A DNA stretch of 64,000 nt from Saprospiraceae bacterium (GCA_016710115.1 JADJLN010000019.1:1-64000); one strand, 5' to 3'. Shown: positions 40,554-50,034, numbered from the stretch's first letter. Numbers and translations are program-made. The notes: generated by a model from the sequence alone, not told the origin.

Positions 40554-40763
40554 TCAGGCTGGCAGGCTACCAATTGGTGGAGATTCCCGGATGAGAATGG
40601 CCACGCCTTTATACACATCCGGTATACCGTACCGGAGAGCATCCTCTCGATTGGTCAGATAGACCACGATACACTTCTTCCCTTCGTGCATTCCCTCGGC
40701 GATGGCGACGATGCCTTCCCGGCCAATCCAGAGGTTCGTAAATTCTTGAAGTTCCTTGTTCAT
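40554..40763 (-). CDS. Free-standing copy of a protease N-terminal domain
   Basis: Starting at ATG 40763 (MNKELQEFTNLWIGREGIVA) the product has 69 residues. Its pattern, G-I-V-A-I-A-E-G-x5-KCIVVYLTN, then GIPDVYKGVAILIRE, parallels residues 28-85 of the protease encoded immediately upstream (VVGVGIAFK, then SIGITVYVS, then VIPKSVEDVKTDVVETG). It therefore looks like a detached version of that protease's N-terminal (pro or regulatory) domain. The two genes are 151 bp apart in the same direction. An inhibitor or chaperone role is inferred. Confidence 0.6.
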   Translation of the reverse strand: MNKELQEFTNLWIGREGIVAIAEGMHEGKKCIVVYLTNREDALRYGIPDVYKGVAILIRESPPIGSLPA

Positions 40764-40914
40764 GGAAAAAGAATAGTCATCAACGTTTTTTGTTGCAGGC
40801 TGCAAACAGGTGATGAATGGTCTCAGACAGGGTCATCTTCCGAAGAAAATGATCGTCGTGCCCGCCAAACATCCATCTCAGTCCTTATTCGAACGCCTCA
40901 AACATAAAATCTAT

Positions 40915-41850
40915 TCAGCGAAATTTTACCTGCAGGGCCTGTAGCACATACTGGATGTCGTTCGCGATCGTCACCGTTGTTGAACCTGCAAAGAGCAGTC
41001 CGACAGCATAACCATCTTGATCGACCATCAGACTTCCGGAATCTCCACCCTGGCTCATCGGTGTAGTCATAATCTGTTTACAGAATTTGGCCACTTTCCC
41101 GCCACCGTAGTTGACCATGACAGTAGCATTGATACCGATGATATAACCACTTGAATGCCCTGTTGTTCTCCCTGTCTTGTACAAAGTCATTCCCAAATCA
41201 GGAGGTCGTATTCCTTTCACATTCCCGGACCAATAGATCTCTCGATCGAGGTCATCAAAGTTTCCCTGTCCGAGTGCAGCATCCACATAGTTGCAACCAC
41301 CAGTAAAGTCAATGGGGACAAATCGCGCCAACCTGGCGATCACATCATATGGCAATACACCACCATCAGCATGCCCTGGCTGCAATATGGGATCACCCAG
41401 ATGTGCATTGTTGGCATTGGCAAGCACGTGGTTGTTCGAAAGGATATAATAGGCATTCGGGATACCAGCAAATGGAGTAGCATCCACCACACAAGTGCCA
41501 ATGGTACCCGCTGTCACTTTATAATGTCCGACACTGTATCCACCCCTTGCAGGACGCACCTTATTCTTTAAGGATATATCACTTTGTGCGAACAATACAC
41601 CTGTTTCGACAACATCAGTCTTGACATCCTCTACACTCTTCGGAATAACATCCGACTTGCTCAACAGGCTGATATCCATCTTGGAGGAAACATAGACTGT
41701 AATTCCGATGGAATCAGTTTTTTGGCCATCTATAACCTTAAAAGCGATCCCGACTCCAACCACATTGGCCTTCAACAATAACCGATCCTGGTTTTTCTCC
41801 TGGATATTCACCAGTGTCAGGATCTCTTTTGAAAAGTGCTGTGTAAACAT
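40915..41850 (-). CDS. NAL1-like trypsin-fold serine protease
   Basis: The 311-residue protein has an N-terminal alpha/beta domain (about 25-90) followed by a trypsin-like domain with His141 in LSNNHVLA, Asp190 in NYVDAALG and Ser271 in SQGGDSGSLMV. The layout VGVGIAFKV..., ILSNNHVLAN..., GDPILQPGHADGG and TGRTTGHSSGYI fits the family of bacterial proteases related to plant NAL1. There is no signal peptide. It is read directly from motif site 6, 48 bp upstream, and is followed by the detached N-terminal domain gene. Confidence 0.85.
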   Translation of the reverse strand: MFTQHFSKEILTLVNIQEKNQDRLLLKANVVGVGIAFKVIDGQKTDSIGITVYVSSKMDISLLSKSDVIPKSVEDVKTDVVETGVLFAQSDISLKNKVRPARGGYSVGHYKVTAGTIGTCVVDATPFAGIPNAYYILSNNHVLANANNAHLGDPILQPGHADGGVLPYDVIARLARFVPIDFTGGCNYVDAALGQGNFDDLDREIYWSGNVKGIRPPDLGMTLYKTGRTTGHSSGYIIGINATVMVNYGGGKVAKFCKQIMTTPMSQGGDSGSLMVDQDGYAVGLLFAGSTTVTIANDIQYVLQALQVKFR

Positions 41851-42179
41851 ATCATTCAGATTTGATGCAAGTTCCTCTGAATGATACTTTCTGAAAAGAG
41901 TAGAAATACGTGATTATGGACCAGGAAGAATTACTTGGTCATGCATCTAACTGAAATCTCTGAAGATCAAAATAATTTTCTTAGGTCTTTTCAAGAAGAT
42001 TGAATCAATTCCGTATTCTCGCCTTCGCTTCCTGGCAAGTCTTTCCCGGCATTCTATCGCTCCATCGGGTCCTTCTTTAATGACACAATTTATAAAATAA
42101 TATCTTCGATGGCGCGAGATGCGCACTCCTTCGCTCTTTAGCTGTGGAGCTGGCTACTCGAATAGTTTTTCGTCATTAA
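41851..42179. other. Spacer with motif site, no gene
   Basis: Apart from motif site 6 no feature is recognised. GC content falls at about 42090 into the AT-rich cassette. Confidence 0.5.
41898..41912 (-). promoter_or_regulatory. GTAGAAATAC-motif site 6
   Basis: GAGTAGAAATACGTG, 48 bp before the ATG of the NAL1-like protease gene, the closest spacing in the window. Confidence 0.7.
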
Positions 42180-43139
42180 TTATTGGGCCTTTATAATTGC
42201 TTTAATAATTTCTATTCGTCTTTCGGCTATTTCGTTTTTAACTGATGTCAAGTGTTTTTTAAGAATTCGTTCAAATTCTATAATACCTATAGCCTTGGCT
42301 ATAAAAGTTTCATTTGATAAGTTCAATCTGTCTACCACTTTGCATAAATTATTTAAAACCAAAGCACCTTTAAATTCAGCCGAATTAAAAGTTTCGATAT
42401 CTAAGTAATTAGCTTTAATTCTCTTGCGATATAAAAAGTCCATAATTGTGGTATGACCTATTGAGTCTGATACTTTATCCCACATTTGAGGTGTTAAATT
42501 CTTTCTTATTTGTCCACTTTTAGCTCTGAATTTCATGCTTGGAGCCCTATTGTCAGACATAACTTCCCTTGTGCTTTTTAAGAATTGACAAATTTGATTA
42601 TCGACAGTTTCTGGTATATTCAAATCTAATTCTATTGTCGTATCCAAGTTGGGTTTCACTATATTATTATAAAAAATATTCTTTTTACTACCTGATGTAT
42701 ATATAGAAATTGAGCTTGGGTATTTCCTTTGTGAAATTAGATTTCCGAATTCCTTTAATACTGCGTTGTGGCTCATTTGCGTAAATCCAACGGATTTAAA
42801 ATATGCTAAAATCGAACAAAAAGTTGTATAATAGGCTTGCGGAAATGCCCATTGCATGCAAAATGATTGACCGGAGTTCTCGAGTATATGCTTATTGTGA
42901 AATAGCACATTCTCTGTGTTCCATGAGTTGATTAACCACATTTCAACTTCTTCTATTTTTAAATTTTGAGCAACAGATAATTGATTGATAAAATATGGGA
43001 GGTTTAGGATTTCATTTTCTATATCAGAATCATAAAGTTTAGCAGCTAAAGCTGAAAATTGCCTATGAGTCATTTCTGCTCTAAACCAAAGTTCCTTTCT
43101 CGCTTTTTCTTCAGCATCTGTCAAAATGATTCCGTACAT
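42180..43139 (-). CDS. Hypothetical protein in AT-rich cassette
   Basis: The 319-residue protein is helical and soluble, without signal or membrane segments. Notable phrases are RAEMTHRQFSALAAKLY, FCMQWAFPQAYYTTFCSILA and LVLNNLCKVVDRLNLSN. The base composition is much more AT-rich than the surrounding genes, as is that of the next two genes upstream, so the three were probably acquired together. No family is recognised. The gap to the membrane-protein gene is 90 bp. By position it could be a third component of the cassette. Confidence 0.7.
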   Translation of the reverse strand: MYGIILTDAEEKARKELWFRAEMTHRQFSALAAKLYDSDIENEILNLPYFINQLSVAQNLKIEEVEMWLINSWNTENVLFHNKHILENSGQSFCMQWAFPQAYYTTFCSILAYFKSVGFTQMSHNAVLKEFGNLISQRKYPSSISIYTSGSKKNIFYNNIVKPNLDTTIELDLNIPETVDNQICQFLKSTREVMSDNRAPSMKFRAKSGQIRKNLTPQMWDKVSDSIGHTTIMDFLYRKRIKANYLDIETFNSAEFKGALVLNNLCKVVDRLNLSNETFIAKAIGIIEFERILKKHLTSVKNEIAERRIEIIKAIIKAQ

Positions 43140-43229
43140 ATTTGTTGTTTTTTGATGAAAGCCAATGGAAAATGATATGCGGAGGACGACCGAAGGGAGT
43201 TTTATGTCATGTACATTGTTACTTGCTTG

Positions 43230-43670
43230 CTATTCTCTATTTCTGAATTCTATTAGTTTGAAAACTGCAAGTGCTGTATCTCTCAATATATCTAAAGCAA
43301 AAACAAAGGTAGCTATTAGAAGGGTATCAACTATATACATAATTTCCATTGGAAGACCCTGTGATGTCCCTCTGATTATCAAAAGTAAGAAGCCAAGCAT
43401 CACCAAAATCAACTGTTCTGCAATTGCTATCCTTATTTGCTCGTAGGAATTTTTGAATTTGATTTCCTTTGACTTTGCTAATTTCGCCAAATCTGTGATT
43501 AGCAAGCTGTTCGTTGCAGTATTTATAGCAAATACAGTAATTAAGATTGTAATAAGATCATCTTCTAAAAACTCAATTAAGAATTTGCTTTCTAAGTAGT
43601 CCGAGAGAAGCTTTACAACTATTGAAACAACAATAAATAGTGCAATATTTTTTATGTAGTTCATTGTCAT
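43230..43670 (-). CDS. Four-helix membrane protein of a two-gene cassette
   Basis: The 146-residue protein has four predicted helices (residues about 6-22, 37-58, 88-103 and 113-132) and a basic linker between helices 2 and 3 (LAKLAKSKEIKFKN). The start overlaps the stop of the preceding gene by four bases (ATGA). Size, helix number, position of the charged linker and the C-terminal end all resemble phage lambda RexB (144 residues), although sequence identity is not evident. No motif proves a function. Confidence 0.7.
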   Translation of the reverse strand: MTMNYIKNIALFIVVSIVVKLLSDYLESKFLIEFLEDDLITILITVFAINTATNSLLITDLAKLAKSKEIKFKNSYEQIRIAIAEQLILVMLGFLLLIIRGTSQGLPMEIMYIVDTLLIATFVFALDILRDTALAVFKLIEFRNRE

Positions 43671-44523
43671 TCGATGCTGTTAAATAATGAATCAAGCATG
43701 TCCTTTGATGGATTCCTTAATACCGCTTCATCTACCTCCATGGTTTTGGTTCCTTCGCTTGTTTTAATTTTCTTTCGCAAACCCTTTACCTTGATAGAAA
43801 TATCTCCACCTCCTTTGGACGAATATTCCACTAATCCATTTATTTCTTTTGATTTTGGATCAATCTCCAATGTTCCTTTTGAAGGTGCATCTAGTTGAAG
43901 TTTTCCTTTATGAGCATTAGAGTCTTCTTGAAAACTTCTCAAATCATCTGCCAATCCACCTGAAATATTTGCGAGGTTCGGCCTGATAAACTCAAACGTT
44001 AAACGTGTAATTTGCTTATCATATTTCTTAACAAGTTCCCAAAAAACTGCTTCTGTATAAATTGGTTGAATGTATACCCTCAACTGTTGTTTTTCTAGAT
44101 ACTTATTAATGCTTTTTTCTAATAATCTTGAAACACTATCTGTCTTATTTACAGCTCGGTAATTCCTTTGAACAAGCAAGATTTGTTCGTCTCTATCATT
44201 ATCTATAAAGATTTTCAAGTCAGGATAACGTATGATTTCTTCTTTCGTAAAATCAGGTTTCTCGATTACATCTTTTTAGGAATCCCAAAGTGAAGTGCAA
44301 TGTAATTTTCTGAAACTTCTTCTGAACTATGCACTAATTCAGAATCTCTACCTCTAAAAGAAACATTTTCATTGAGTAAAATTTCTTTGAAAATTTTATT
44401 TTTCTTTGCAACTAATTTTTTATACGTCAAATCTGGATCGTCAATTCGAGTTTGAATTTCTTTTGAAGTAGGTAAGATTTGATACCTATAAGCATCGAAA
44501 GTATATTTCTGGTTCTCTGTCAT
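43667..44523 (-). CDS. Soluble partner protein of the cassette, frameshifted by one A
   Basis: Frames 44523-44266 and 44280-43667 form one protein of about 285 residues: after FGIPKK the missing A in an A run near 44275 restores DVIEKPDFTKEEIIRYPDLK. The N-terminal half is helical (TYKKLVAKKNKIFKEILLNE), the C-terminal half mixed, with FEFIRPNLANISGGLADDL, then a beta-rich end (GKLQLDAPSKGTLEIDPKS). It overlaps the four-helix protein gene by four bases. The pairing of an about 280-residue soluble protein with an about 145-residue membrane protein is the RexA-RexB layout; no homology is claimed. Confidence 0.65.
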
Positions 44524-44953
44524 TATTATCCATTTTGTTTAGTCATGCTTGCAAGTAACTTACTTATAAACACAACCCCTCTTCATCTCTCCTCTTCTGG
44601 ACCGTGGCCTCCTCGACCATGTAACCCCCTGGCACAGTGTAATATAATCGTTTTCAAAATTCTATAGCCGTTTGTATACACTAAATCCAGTTGCTGATAT
44701 ACGCAGCCTTTACCATGATCAAACAAATGAGTGGTCCAGACCTCTCTGCTCTTTGCCACCGCTCTGAACCCGATGCACACCCCGGAGATCAGGACGGATG
44801 GAACACACCCTTCCCATTCGCACGAGCACCAAATCCTCCGGAACACATAAAAACAGACATTCCATATGAGATTGACCGATCACACTGTAGTGATGAGCAT
44901 CTCTCCCTCATCTGTTAGCCTGCAATATTAGCCCATCCTGCCTTCTCAAAACA
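44524..44953. other. Spacer, no gene recognised
   Basis: Frames in this stretch lack protein character. It joins the AT-rich cassette to the truncated IS66 remnant. Confidence 0.5.
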
Positions 44954-44968
44954 GAGTAGAACTACTCG
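44954..44968 (-). promoter_or_regulatory. GTAGAAATAC-motif site 7 (perfect-arm variant)
   Basis: GAGTAGAACTACTCG: arms GAGTA and TACTC are a perfect inverted repeat around GAAC. It overlaps the truncated end of the IS66 tnpB remnant and is 431 bp upstream of the cassette's first gene. Confidence 0.6.
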
Positions 44969-45228
44969 GTTTTCGCATTAAATCCTGGAGATGGAAATTC
45001 GATGGTCCCTGATTCCGGGCGTTTATAATACAGCATAAAACCGCCGGGTTCCCAGGCCAACATCTTCATTCGGTCACGACGCCGGTTGAAAAAGATCCTG
45101 ACGCTACCATCTGCATGGGCACCGCCGAGCTCTCGTTGCACCAAACCACACAACCCATCAAACCCGTTTCGAAAATCAACTATGCCGCGATACAGCATAT
45201 ATCGATGTGAAGGGGTTAAACCCGTCAA
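44962..45228 (-). pseudogene. tnpB: IS66-family TnpB, 3'-truncated
   Basis: The first about 79 residues match IS66 Orf2: TPSHRYMLYRGIVDFRNGFD, GLCGLVQRELGG, FFNRRRDRMKMLAWEPGGFM and LYYKR. The usual C-terminal part (about 35 residues) is replaced by unrelated sequence ending FNAKTE. The start overlaps the tnpA stop by four bases. The large transposase gene tnpC is absent, so the element cannot move by itself. Confidence 0.85.
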
Positions 45229-45482
45229 GGCAGAGGAATCTCTATGACGACATCAGACCCTATTTGTATCCGTACCTGTCGGCCAGGGCTTGACTCCGTG
45301 ACCCAGACTAGTGTAAAATCGGAATCAGGTGCAGGATCAAGAGTTTTTTGATCAGCACCATATTTGCGATGCCAACTATTATACGTCCCATACACGATAT
45401 TCTGTTGAGCACAGAACGCCATTCGGCTCAGGCCGGATGTCTGGTGTGATCTTTGCAGCTTTCTAAAGTTCTTCTCGTTCAT
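45225..45482 (-). pseudogene. tnpA: IS66-family TnpA remnant
   Basis: The 85-residue product contains KLQRSHQTSGLSRMAFCAQQ and YGTYNSWHRKYG, the helix-turn-helix of IS66 Orf1, and ends VVIEIPLP as usual. It is itself full-length, but the element lacks tnpC and one end. I did not identify the terminal inverted repeat upstream. Confidence 0.8.
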
Positions 45483-45573
45483 AGCCCTTTTAGGACCAAA
45501 GATCTGTCTGGTCAGTCAACTTATCAATATGTGCTTGGTCGGAGGGCTACAAATAGCTCAATACCACCTCCAC

Positions 45574-45741
45574 TCACTCCATCGCCACCACCCGCTCAGT
45601 AGCCATCACCCGCTGATGATACAGGAGCTGCAGGATATACACTCCGGGTATCATGTGGCTGGTGTCGAAATAATGGAGGAACCTGTAGGCCGGCATCCGG
45701 TGCTGATGGACGGGGCGGTGATAATGATACACTCCTTCAAT
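45574..45741 (-). pseudogene. T9SS sorting-domain remnant
   Basis: The minus-strand frame ending at TGA 45574-45576 reads FDTSHMIPGVYILQLLYHQR then VMATERVVAME, the end of a T9SS C-terminal domain (PGVYxLQL...ERVVxxE). No gene body precedes it; upstream lies IS66 material on one side and a complete T9SS gene on the other. It is the tail of a lost secreted-protein gene. Confidence 0.65.
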
Positions 45742-45765
45742 TCGTATGCATATGTTTGAATAAAA

Positions 45766-46805
45766 TTATCTACTTAAGTAGATTTTCTGTGAACACTCTT
45801 GTCCTATTTTACTGCGAAAGTGAAGAATGGCTATTCCATTTAAATGCTGTGGACTTAAATGAAATTTACCATTAACAGTATCACCAAATTGAGCCAATCT
45901 CCCATCAATGGAAAATAGTCTGACATTGCCTCCTTCAACATCATTGATCAGCAACTCATCACCTTTTACAATAAAAGAACAATTATTAGTTCCAGATAAA
46001 GGAACATCTTCAATACTTACAGGATCAGAATTAAAAAATTTATGTTTATAAACGTACTCGTATCCATTACCTGTATTAATATAAAAGTGACTATAATCTA
46101 ACCGACATTTTTCATCAAGAAAGATAGTGTCAATGGAATAATTCTCCAATATACCATCATCATTAATAAAGTCATAGGTATACGTAAAAAATGTTGAAAA
46201 ATAGGTCACGGAGTCAACCTCAAGCAATTTCCAACCGCCATTACTATATTCAAAGAGAACAGTGGATGTATAATTTAACCCTTGTCTAAATTCCTCCCTA
46301 GCCGTTGCTTGCCAATTCGCATCATACCAAAGACGTAGACTGTCTCTGCCTAGACCATCCAAATAATATAAACAATTGAGGGTTACCATAGTTGGTATAC
46401 CTAAATCATCAACATCATATTCTGTAATATGGTACAGATTTGGATTGTTCAAATCCTGCCTGACAGTATCAATTGAATATTGCATCCATTCTTTGGTGTC
46501 TCCCCAATAATGCCGCTTAGCAATAATTTTATTTTCAGCATCAAGTACGGTCTCGACTTTACTTAAGCGATCCCATTTCATTTGCACTCCTGAGTAGTCA
46601 AAACTAGAATCAATCAATACCACTCGATCTTTGTTGTACACAAAGAATTGTCGAATTTCGAGTACTTCCTGACTATCATCAATCAAGAAGTTATGAACAG
46701 AATCGGGGATTCCTTCATTCGCCAAGCCCATTGAAAATATCCTTGTCCTTTTACTTGAATAGAAAATAGAATAAAAAAGATTATCAATTTAATTGGCTTT
46801 TGCAT
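45766..46805 (-). CDS. Secreted protein with T9SS-like C terminus, frameshifted at the signal peptide
   Basis: ATG 46805 opens a signal peptide (MQKPIKLIIFFILFSIQVKG). After QGYF one T is missing in a TTTT run near 46735; restoring it joins SMGLANEGIPDSVHNF and the rest of the protein, about 345 residues. The body is beta-rich with repeated short YDV/DTV turns, and the end (VRLFSIDGRLAQFGD, LHFRSKIGQECSQKIYLSR) is a T9SS-type sorting domain. It follows a lipoprotein gene in the same direction, separated by a stem-loop. Confidence 0.75.
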
Positions 46806-46821
46806 TGGTTGTTATTTACAT

Positions 46822-46853
46822 AAGAGCTGCTAGCTTATAAGCTAGCAGCTCTT
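46822..46853 (-). promoter_or_regulatory. Intercistronic stem-loop
   Basis: A perfect 15-bp stem, AAGAGCTGCTAGCTT (46822-46836) with AAGCTAGCAGCTCTT (46839-46853), ends 16 nt before the ATG at 46805. Only two T follow on the minus strand, so it is not a normal terminator. Confidence 0.85.
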
Positions 46854-46867
46854 ACTATGTTAACTGA

Positions 46868-47908
46868 TTAATACGAAATTATACATTCCCTCCATACATC
46901 ATCAGGACATTTGCCTTGATGTGTAACGTAAGAAGGAGGAATTACATTTGGGGGTCCAAATTGACCTGAGCTACTAAACCAAATAGCCAATGTTATTTTC
47001 GAACAATTGGTTTTTCCTTGTTCAAAATAAACTGTAACTGGATTAATTGGAACACCCCACTGATCAAAAGAATGGCAGTAACTTACATGTCCATAATGGA
47101 AAAGTGCCTTTGTATCATAGTACAAGTAATATGGCCAAATATATCTACGATGTTTTGTAGTGACTCTTAACTCATTGTAGATTGACCATTGTTCTTTGCT
47201 CCACTCTCCTGTAACTTGAAGCTTTCTTCCCCAAAGCGTATAATTGTGTTTACATTCATTAAGGTCGGTGCGAGAGATGTTTTCAATTTCTACTCCAGGG
47301 ATACTAGTTAGATCATCATCATACGAACTATATGAAGATAGATATGCATCTGAAAATGCATAAACTTTATTATATGTTATCTTATATACTGTATCTCCAA
47401 TTACAAATAGTCCATCTTCATTGGCCAGATGAGATAGTACTCCTGAAGTAATTGTTGCCTCAGTCCTGAATGTATCATTGGATTCTACAAATGTGATGAC
47501 ATTAGAAATTGCAGCCTGATTTGCAGATACGGTCCAATCGGTAGAATCAATTCGAGTTGTGTCTCTAACTAATGCAAGAAAAGCATTATAATTACTGAAA
47601 TGACTTGAAAACTGAGTGTAGATATCATCTAATACAGTTGAATCTGACATTGCAGCTTGAATCAAGCTATCGAAATATACAAGTGATGAGAATTGTATTA
47701 CTCCATCACTATAACTTACCCCTGGGAATGTGTAGGTAGATCTTAGTGCAGCATGGTGTGATCCGGATGTTCCTGAAATGTCAGACAATCGTTCCTTTGA
47801 GCAGCCTGAAGTAAAAAAACTAATGCAAAAAATAATCCCACAAGCCGCAATACATATCCCAAGAAGAGATTGTTGTGATGTTGAAGATGAAAAACTTAAG
47901 TGTTTCAT
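46868..47908 (-). CDS. Putative lipoprotein, first gene of a secreted-protein pair
   Basis: The 346-residue protein has an N-terminal hydrophobic segment ending in a lipobox-like FFTSGCSK (Cys36). The mature part has STYTFPGVSYSDGVIQFSSL, a start motif seen in several Bacteroidota lipoproteins, then a helical middle and a beta-rich end with several cysteines (CHSFDQWG, KCPDDVWREC). No enzyme motif is seen. A motif site lies 89 bp upstream. The pair with the T9SS gene behind it parallels the pairs at 59.5 and 63 kb. Confidence 0.75.
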   Translation of the reverse strand: MKHLSFSSSTSQQSLLGICIAACGIIFCISFFTSGCSKERLSDISGTSGSHHAALRSTYTFPGVSYSDGVIQFSSLVYFDSLIQAAMSDSTVLDDIYTQFSSHFSNYNAFLALVRDTTRIDSTDWTVSANQAAISNVITFVESNDTFRTEATITSGVLSHLANEDGLFVIGDTVYKITYNKVYAFSDAYLSSYSSYDDDLTSIPGVEIENISRTDLNECKHNYTLWGRKLQVTGEWSKEQWSIYNELRVTTKHRRYIWPYYLYYDTKALFHYGHVSYCHSFDQWGVPINPVTVYFEQGKTNCSKITLAIWFSSSGQFGPPNVIPPSYVTHQGKCPDDVWRECIISY

Positions 47909-47996
47909 AAGTGTGATTTTTGGGTTGTAAATAATGAATAATAGATATTGCTAATAATCTATGCATAAAGATGAGTGCTTATTTACTCATAAAAAA

Positions 47997-48011
47997 GAGT
48001 AGAAATACCTG
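47997..48011 (-). promoter_or_regulatory. GTAGAAATAC-motif site 8
   Basis: GAGTAGAAATACCTG, 89 bp before the lipoprotein start, followed toward the gene by TTTTTTATGAG. Confidence 0.7.
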
Positions 48012-48249
48012 TTTTATCACAATTTTAGAAGTTTTACCACCAACCATATTTCCTCGAAGAAGCCTCACAGCTGTCCAAAATGTTTTAACTTTCCAAATAT
48101 AGGCATTGACAACCAATTGGTTATATCCTCAAAGAGTGCCATTTCAAAAACAACCCCACCCATTTAGAACAGGGTTAAAAGTTCGGGTGGCGGCTTATCT
48201 GACCTGAAGGGTCTGTCCAGGAACTCCCGCATGTCCAGCTGGAAATTCC

Positions 48250-49656
48250 GGAGCATGTTGACCCCCCCATTCCGGAGCAAAGTGACCCCCCTATTCCGGT
48301 AACTTGACCCCCTTTTAAGAGGGCGTCCGGGAGAGTGTTTTGGCTGACATTACGGCATATTGACCCCCTCTCGGGCTCTGACATTCCGGCATAACTTGTC
48401 CCGCAATAGGCGGGATTGACCCCCTGTTGCAAGTAGCATTCTGGTTGTGATAACCGTCATTTGTTTTCATAAACGAAAGCAAATGGCAGCAAGGACAATC
48501 AGTATGGAACAATACAACATGATCCTCAGATTGCAGGAACTGGGGTTTTCGATCAAAGGCATTGCACGACAGCTCGGACTGGCTCGCAATACGATCCGCA
48601 GGTATCTGTCTGACCAGGGCGGGGATAGTCCTCCAGGTGTCACTGCTGCTCCTGCTTCTCCTCCCCGTAATGGTTTGCCGTTACGCGTCCAGCAACTGCA
48701 TGAGCACTTCTCATATACAGAACGGGAGCTGAAGAAAACCGGAGTGACCCGACAGATGCTGTGGTTGGAGTACAAGGAATGCAATCCCGATGGCTTTCAA
48801 TATAGTCACTACTGCTGCCACTTCCAGCAGTATTTGCGCACCAAAGATGTGGTCATGCACCTCGAGCATAAACCCGGTGATGAGACCATGATCGACTTTG
48901 CTGGAAAAAAGTTGAGCTATGTGGATCTCCCCAGTGGAGAGGTGATCGAATGCCGGGCATTTGTTTCTGTCATGCCTCATAGCGGCCTGATCTATGTCAG
49001 GGCTGTGCATAGCCAAAAGACAGCTGATTTTGTCTCTTGCATCAACGGAATGTGTCAGTATTACGGCGGGGTATCCCGCACCATCCTGTGTGACAACCTC
49101 AAAACGGCTGTCGTCAGCCCAAGCAAGTATGAGCCTGTATTCACGGAAGTATGCTACCAGCTCAGCGAGCACTACAACACCTGCTTCACGGCCACCAGGC
49201 CATATAAACCGAGAGACAAGGCCATGGTCGAACGATCTGTGAATATTGTCTATTCGCATGTCTATGCGCCACTTCGCAATGAGACCTTCCACTCGCTCAA
49301 AGAACTGAATCTGGGTATACGGACGTATGTCGATGCCCTCAACCTTCGCCCTTACAAGGGCTCAGGCTATTGCCGTCGGGATCTGTTTAACGCCGAGGAA
49401 GCATCGACTCTGCAGCTCTTACCCTCGCGCCTGTTCGCTCCTAAAAACTGTGTCCAGGCCACGGTGCAACGCAATTACCATGTTCTATTGGGCGAAGACA
49501 AGCACTATTACAGCGTCCCTTTTACCTACACAGGAAAAAAGGTTAAGGTCCTGTACGATAATGAGTCGGTGGAGATCTACCTGAGCGGCGAACGGATCGC
49601 CTGTCACCAACGGCAACGCAGTCTATCCAGGTATCATACGCAGCCAGACCACATGC
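48250..49656 (+). mobile_element. IS21-family element, right part deleted
   Basis: The left end carries repeated short sequences (TTGACCCCC and CATTCCGG in several copies between 48250 and 48440), the usual subterminal transposase sites of IS21 elements. istA follows; istB and the right end are missing, and istA runs directly into the remnant of a T9SS gene on the opposite strand at about 49656. The exact left boundary is not determined. Confidence 0.75.
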
Positions 49657-49700
49657 CTAAATCTTCATTAAAACCCTTTCCACCTTCCATAATAGTATGA
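48483..49700 (+). pseudogene. istA: IstA transposase of the IS21 family, C-terminally truncated
   Basis: From ATG 48483 the protein shows an N-terminal HTH (MILRLQELGFSIKGIARQLG, LARNTIRRYLS) and an rve-type DDE domain with Asp in ETMIDFAGKK, Asp in TILCDNLKTAV and Glu in DKAMVERSVN. The C-terminal Mu-like domain begins (HYYSVPFTYTGKKVKVLYDN), but true IstA sequence stops at about 49656 and the last residues derive from the fused fragment. Full-length IstA is about 500 residues, so about 100 are missing. Confidence 0.88.
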
Positions 49701-49969
49701 TCCCAGGAAGCGACGACATTTCCATTCGTATAAAATTGGAGGTTTCCTTCTTGGTCACTTATTGCAAAATTGCTTTGTTCAACATACATCTTCAATTCAA
49801 AGGTATCATAGGTGATACTATTTGGATCGAATTTCATGATCACCCCTGTATTCAAGCCAGTAGCTCGATGACCACCGAGCCAGTTATAGTCATGCTTTTG
49901 ACCATAGCATGTCTGAGATACAAAATACAATGTCACAATGAACAAGTAGTTAACTTTTAAGAATTTCAT
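49657..49969 (-). pseudogene. N-terminal fragment of a secreted propeller-like protein
   Basis: ATG 49969 starts a signal peptide (MKFLKVNYLFIVTLYFVSQT) followed by KHDYNWLGGHRA, comparable to KSDYTWLLGY in the 20-28 kb array and KHDANWVYTE at 52.6 kb. The frame reads as a propeller-like protein for about 100 residues and then enters IS21 sequence at about 49656. The rest of the gene is lost, presumably by IS21 insertion followed by deletion. Confidence 0.8.
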
Positions 49970-49986
49970 TGTTCAATTATTAAAAT

Positions 49987-50021
49987 GGGGCCACCATACA
50001 AGCATACTGGATGGTGGCCCC
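49987..50021 (-). promoter_or_regulatory. Intercistronic stem-loop
   Basis: GGGGCCACCAT (49987-49997) pairs exactly with ATGGTGGCCCC (50011-50021), 17 nt before the ATG at 49969 and 13 nt past the stop at 50035. It is followed on the minus strand by ATTTTAAT. Confidence 0.8.
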
Positions 50022-50034
50022 GGTTAACCTATGA

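Noticed and set aside
48260..48430. Regular TTGACCCCC/CATTCCGG repeats as a CRISPR-like array
   Set aside because: Spacing is irregular and they sit at the end of an IS21 element, where repeated transposase sites are expected.
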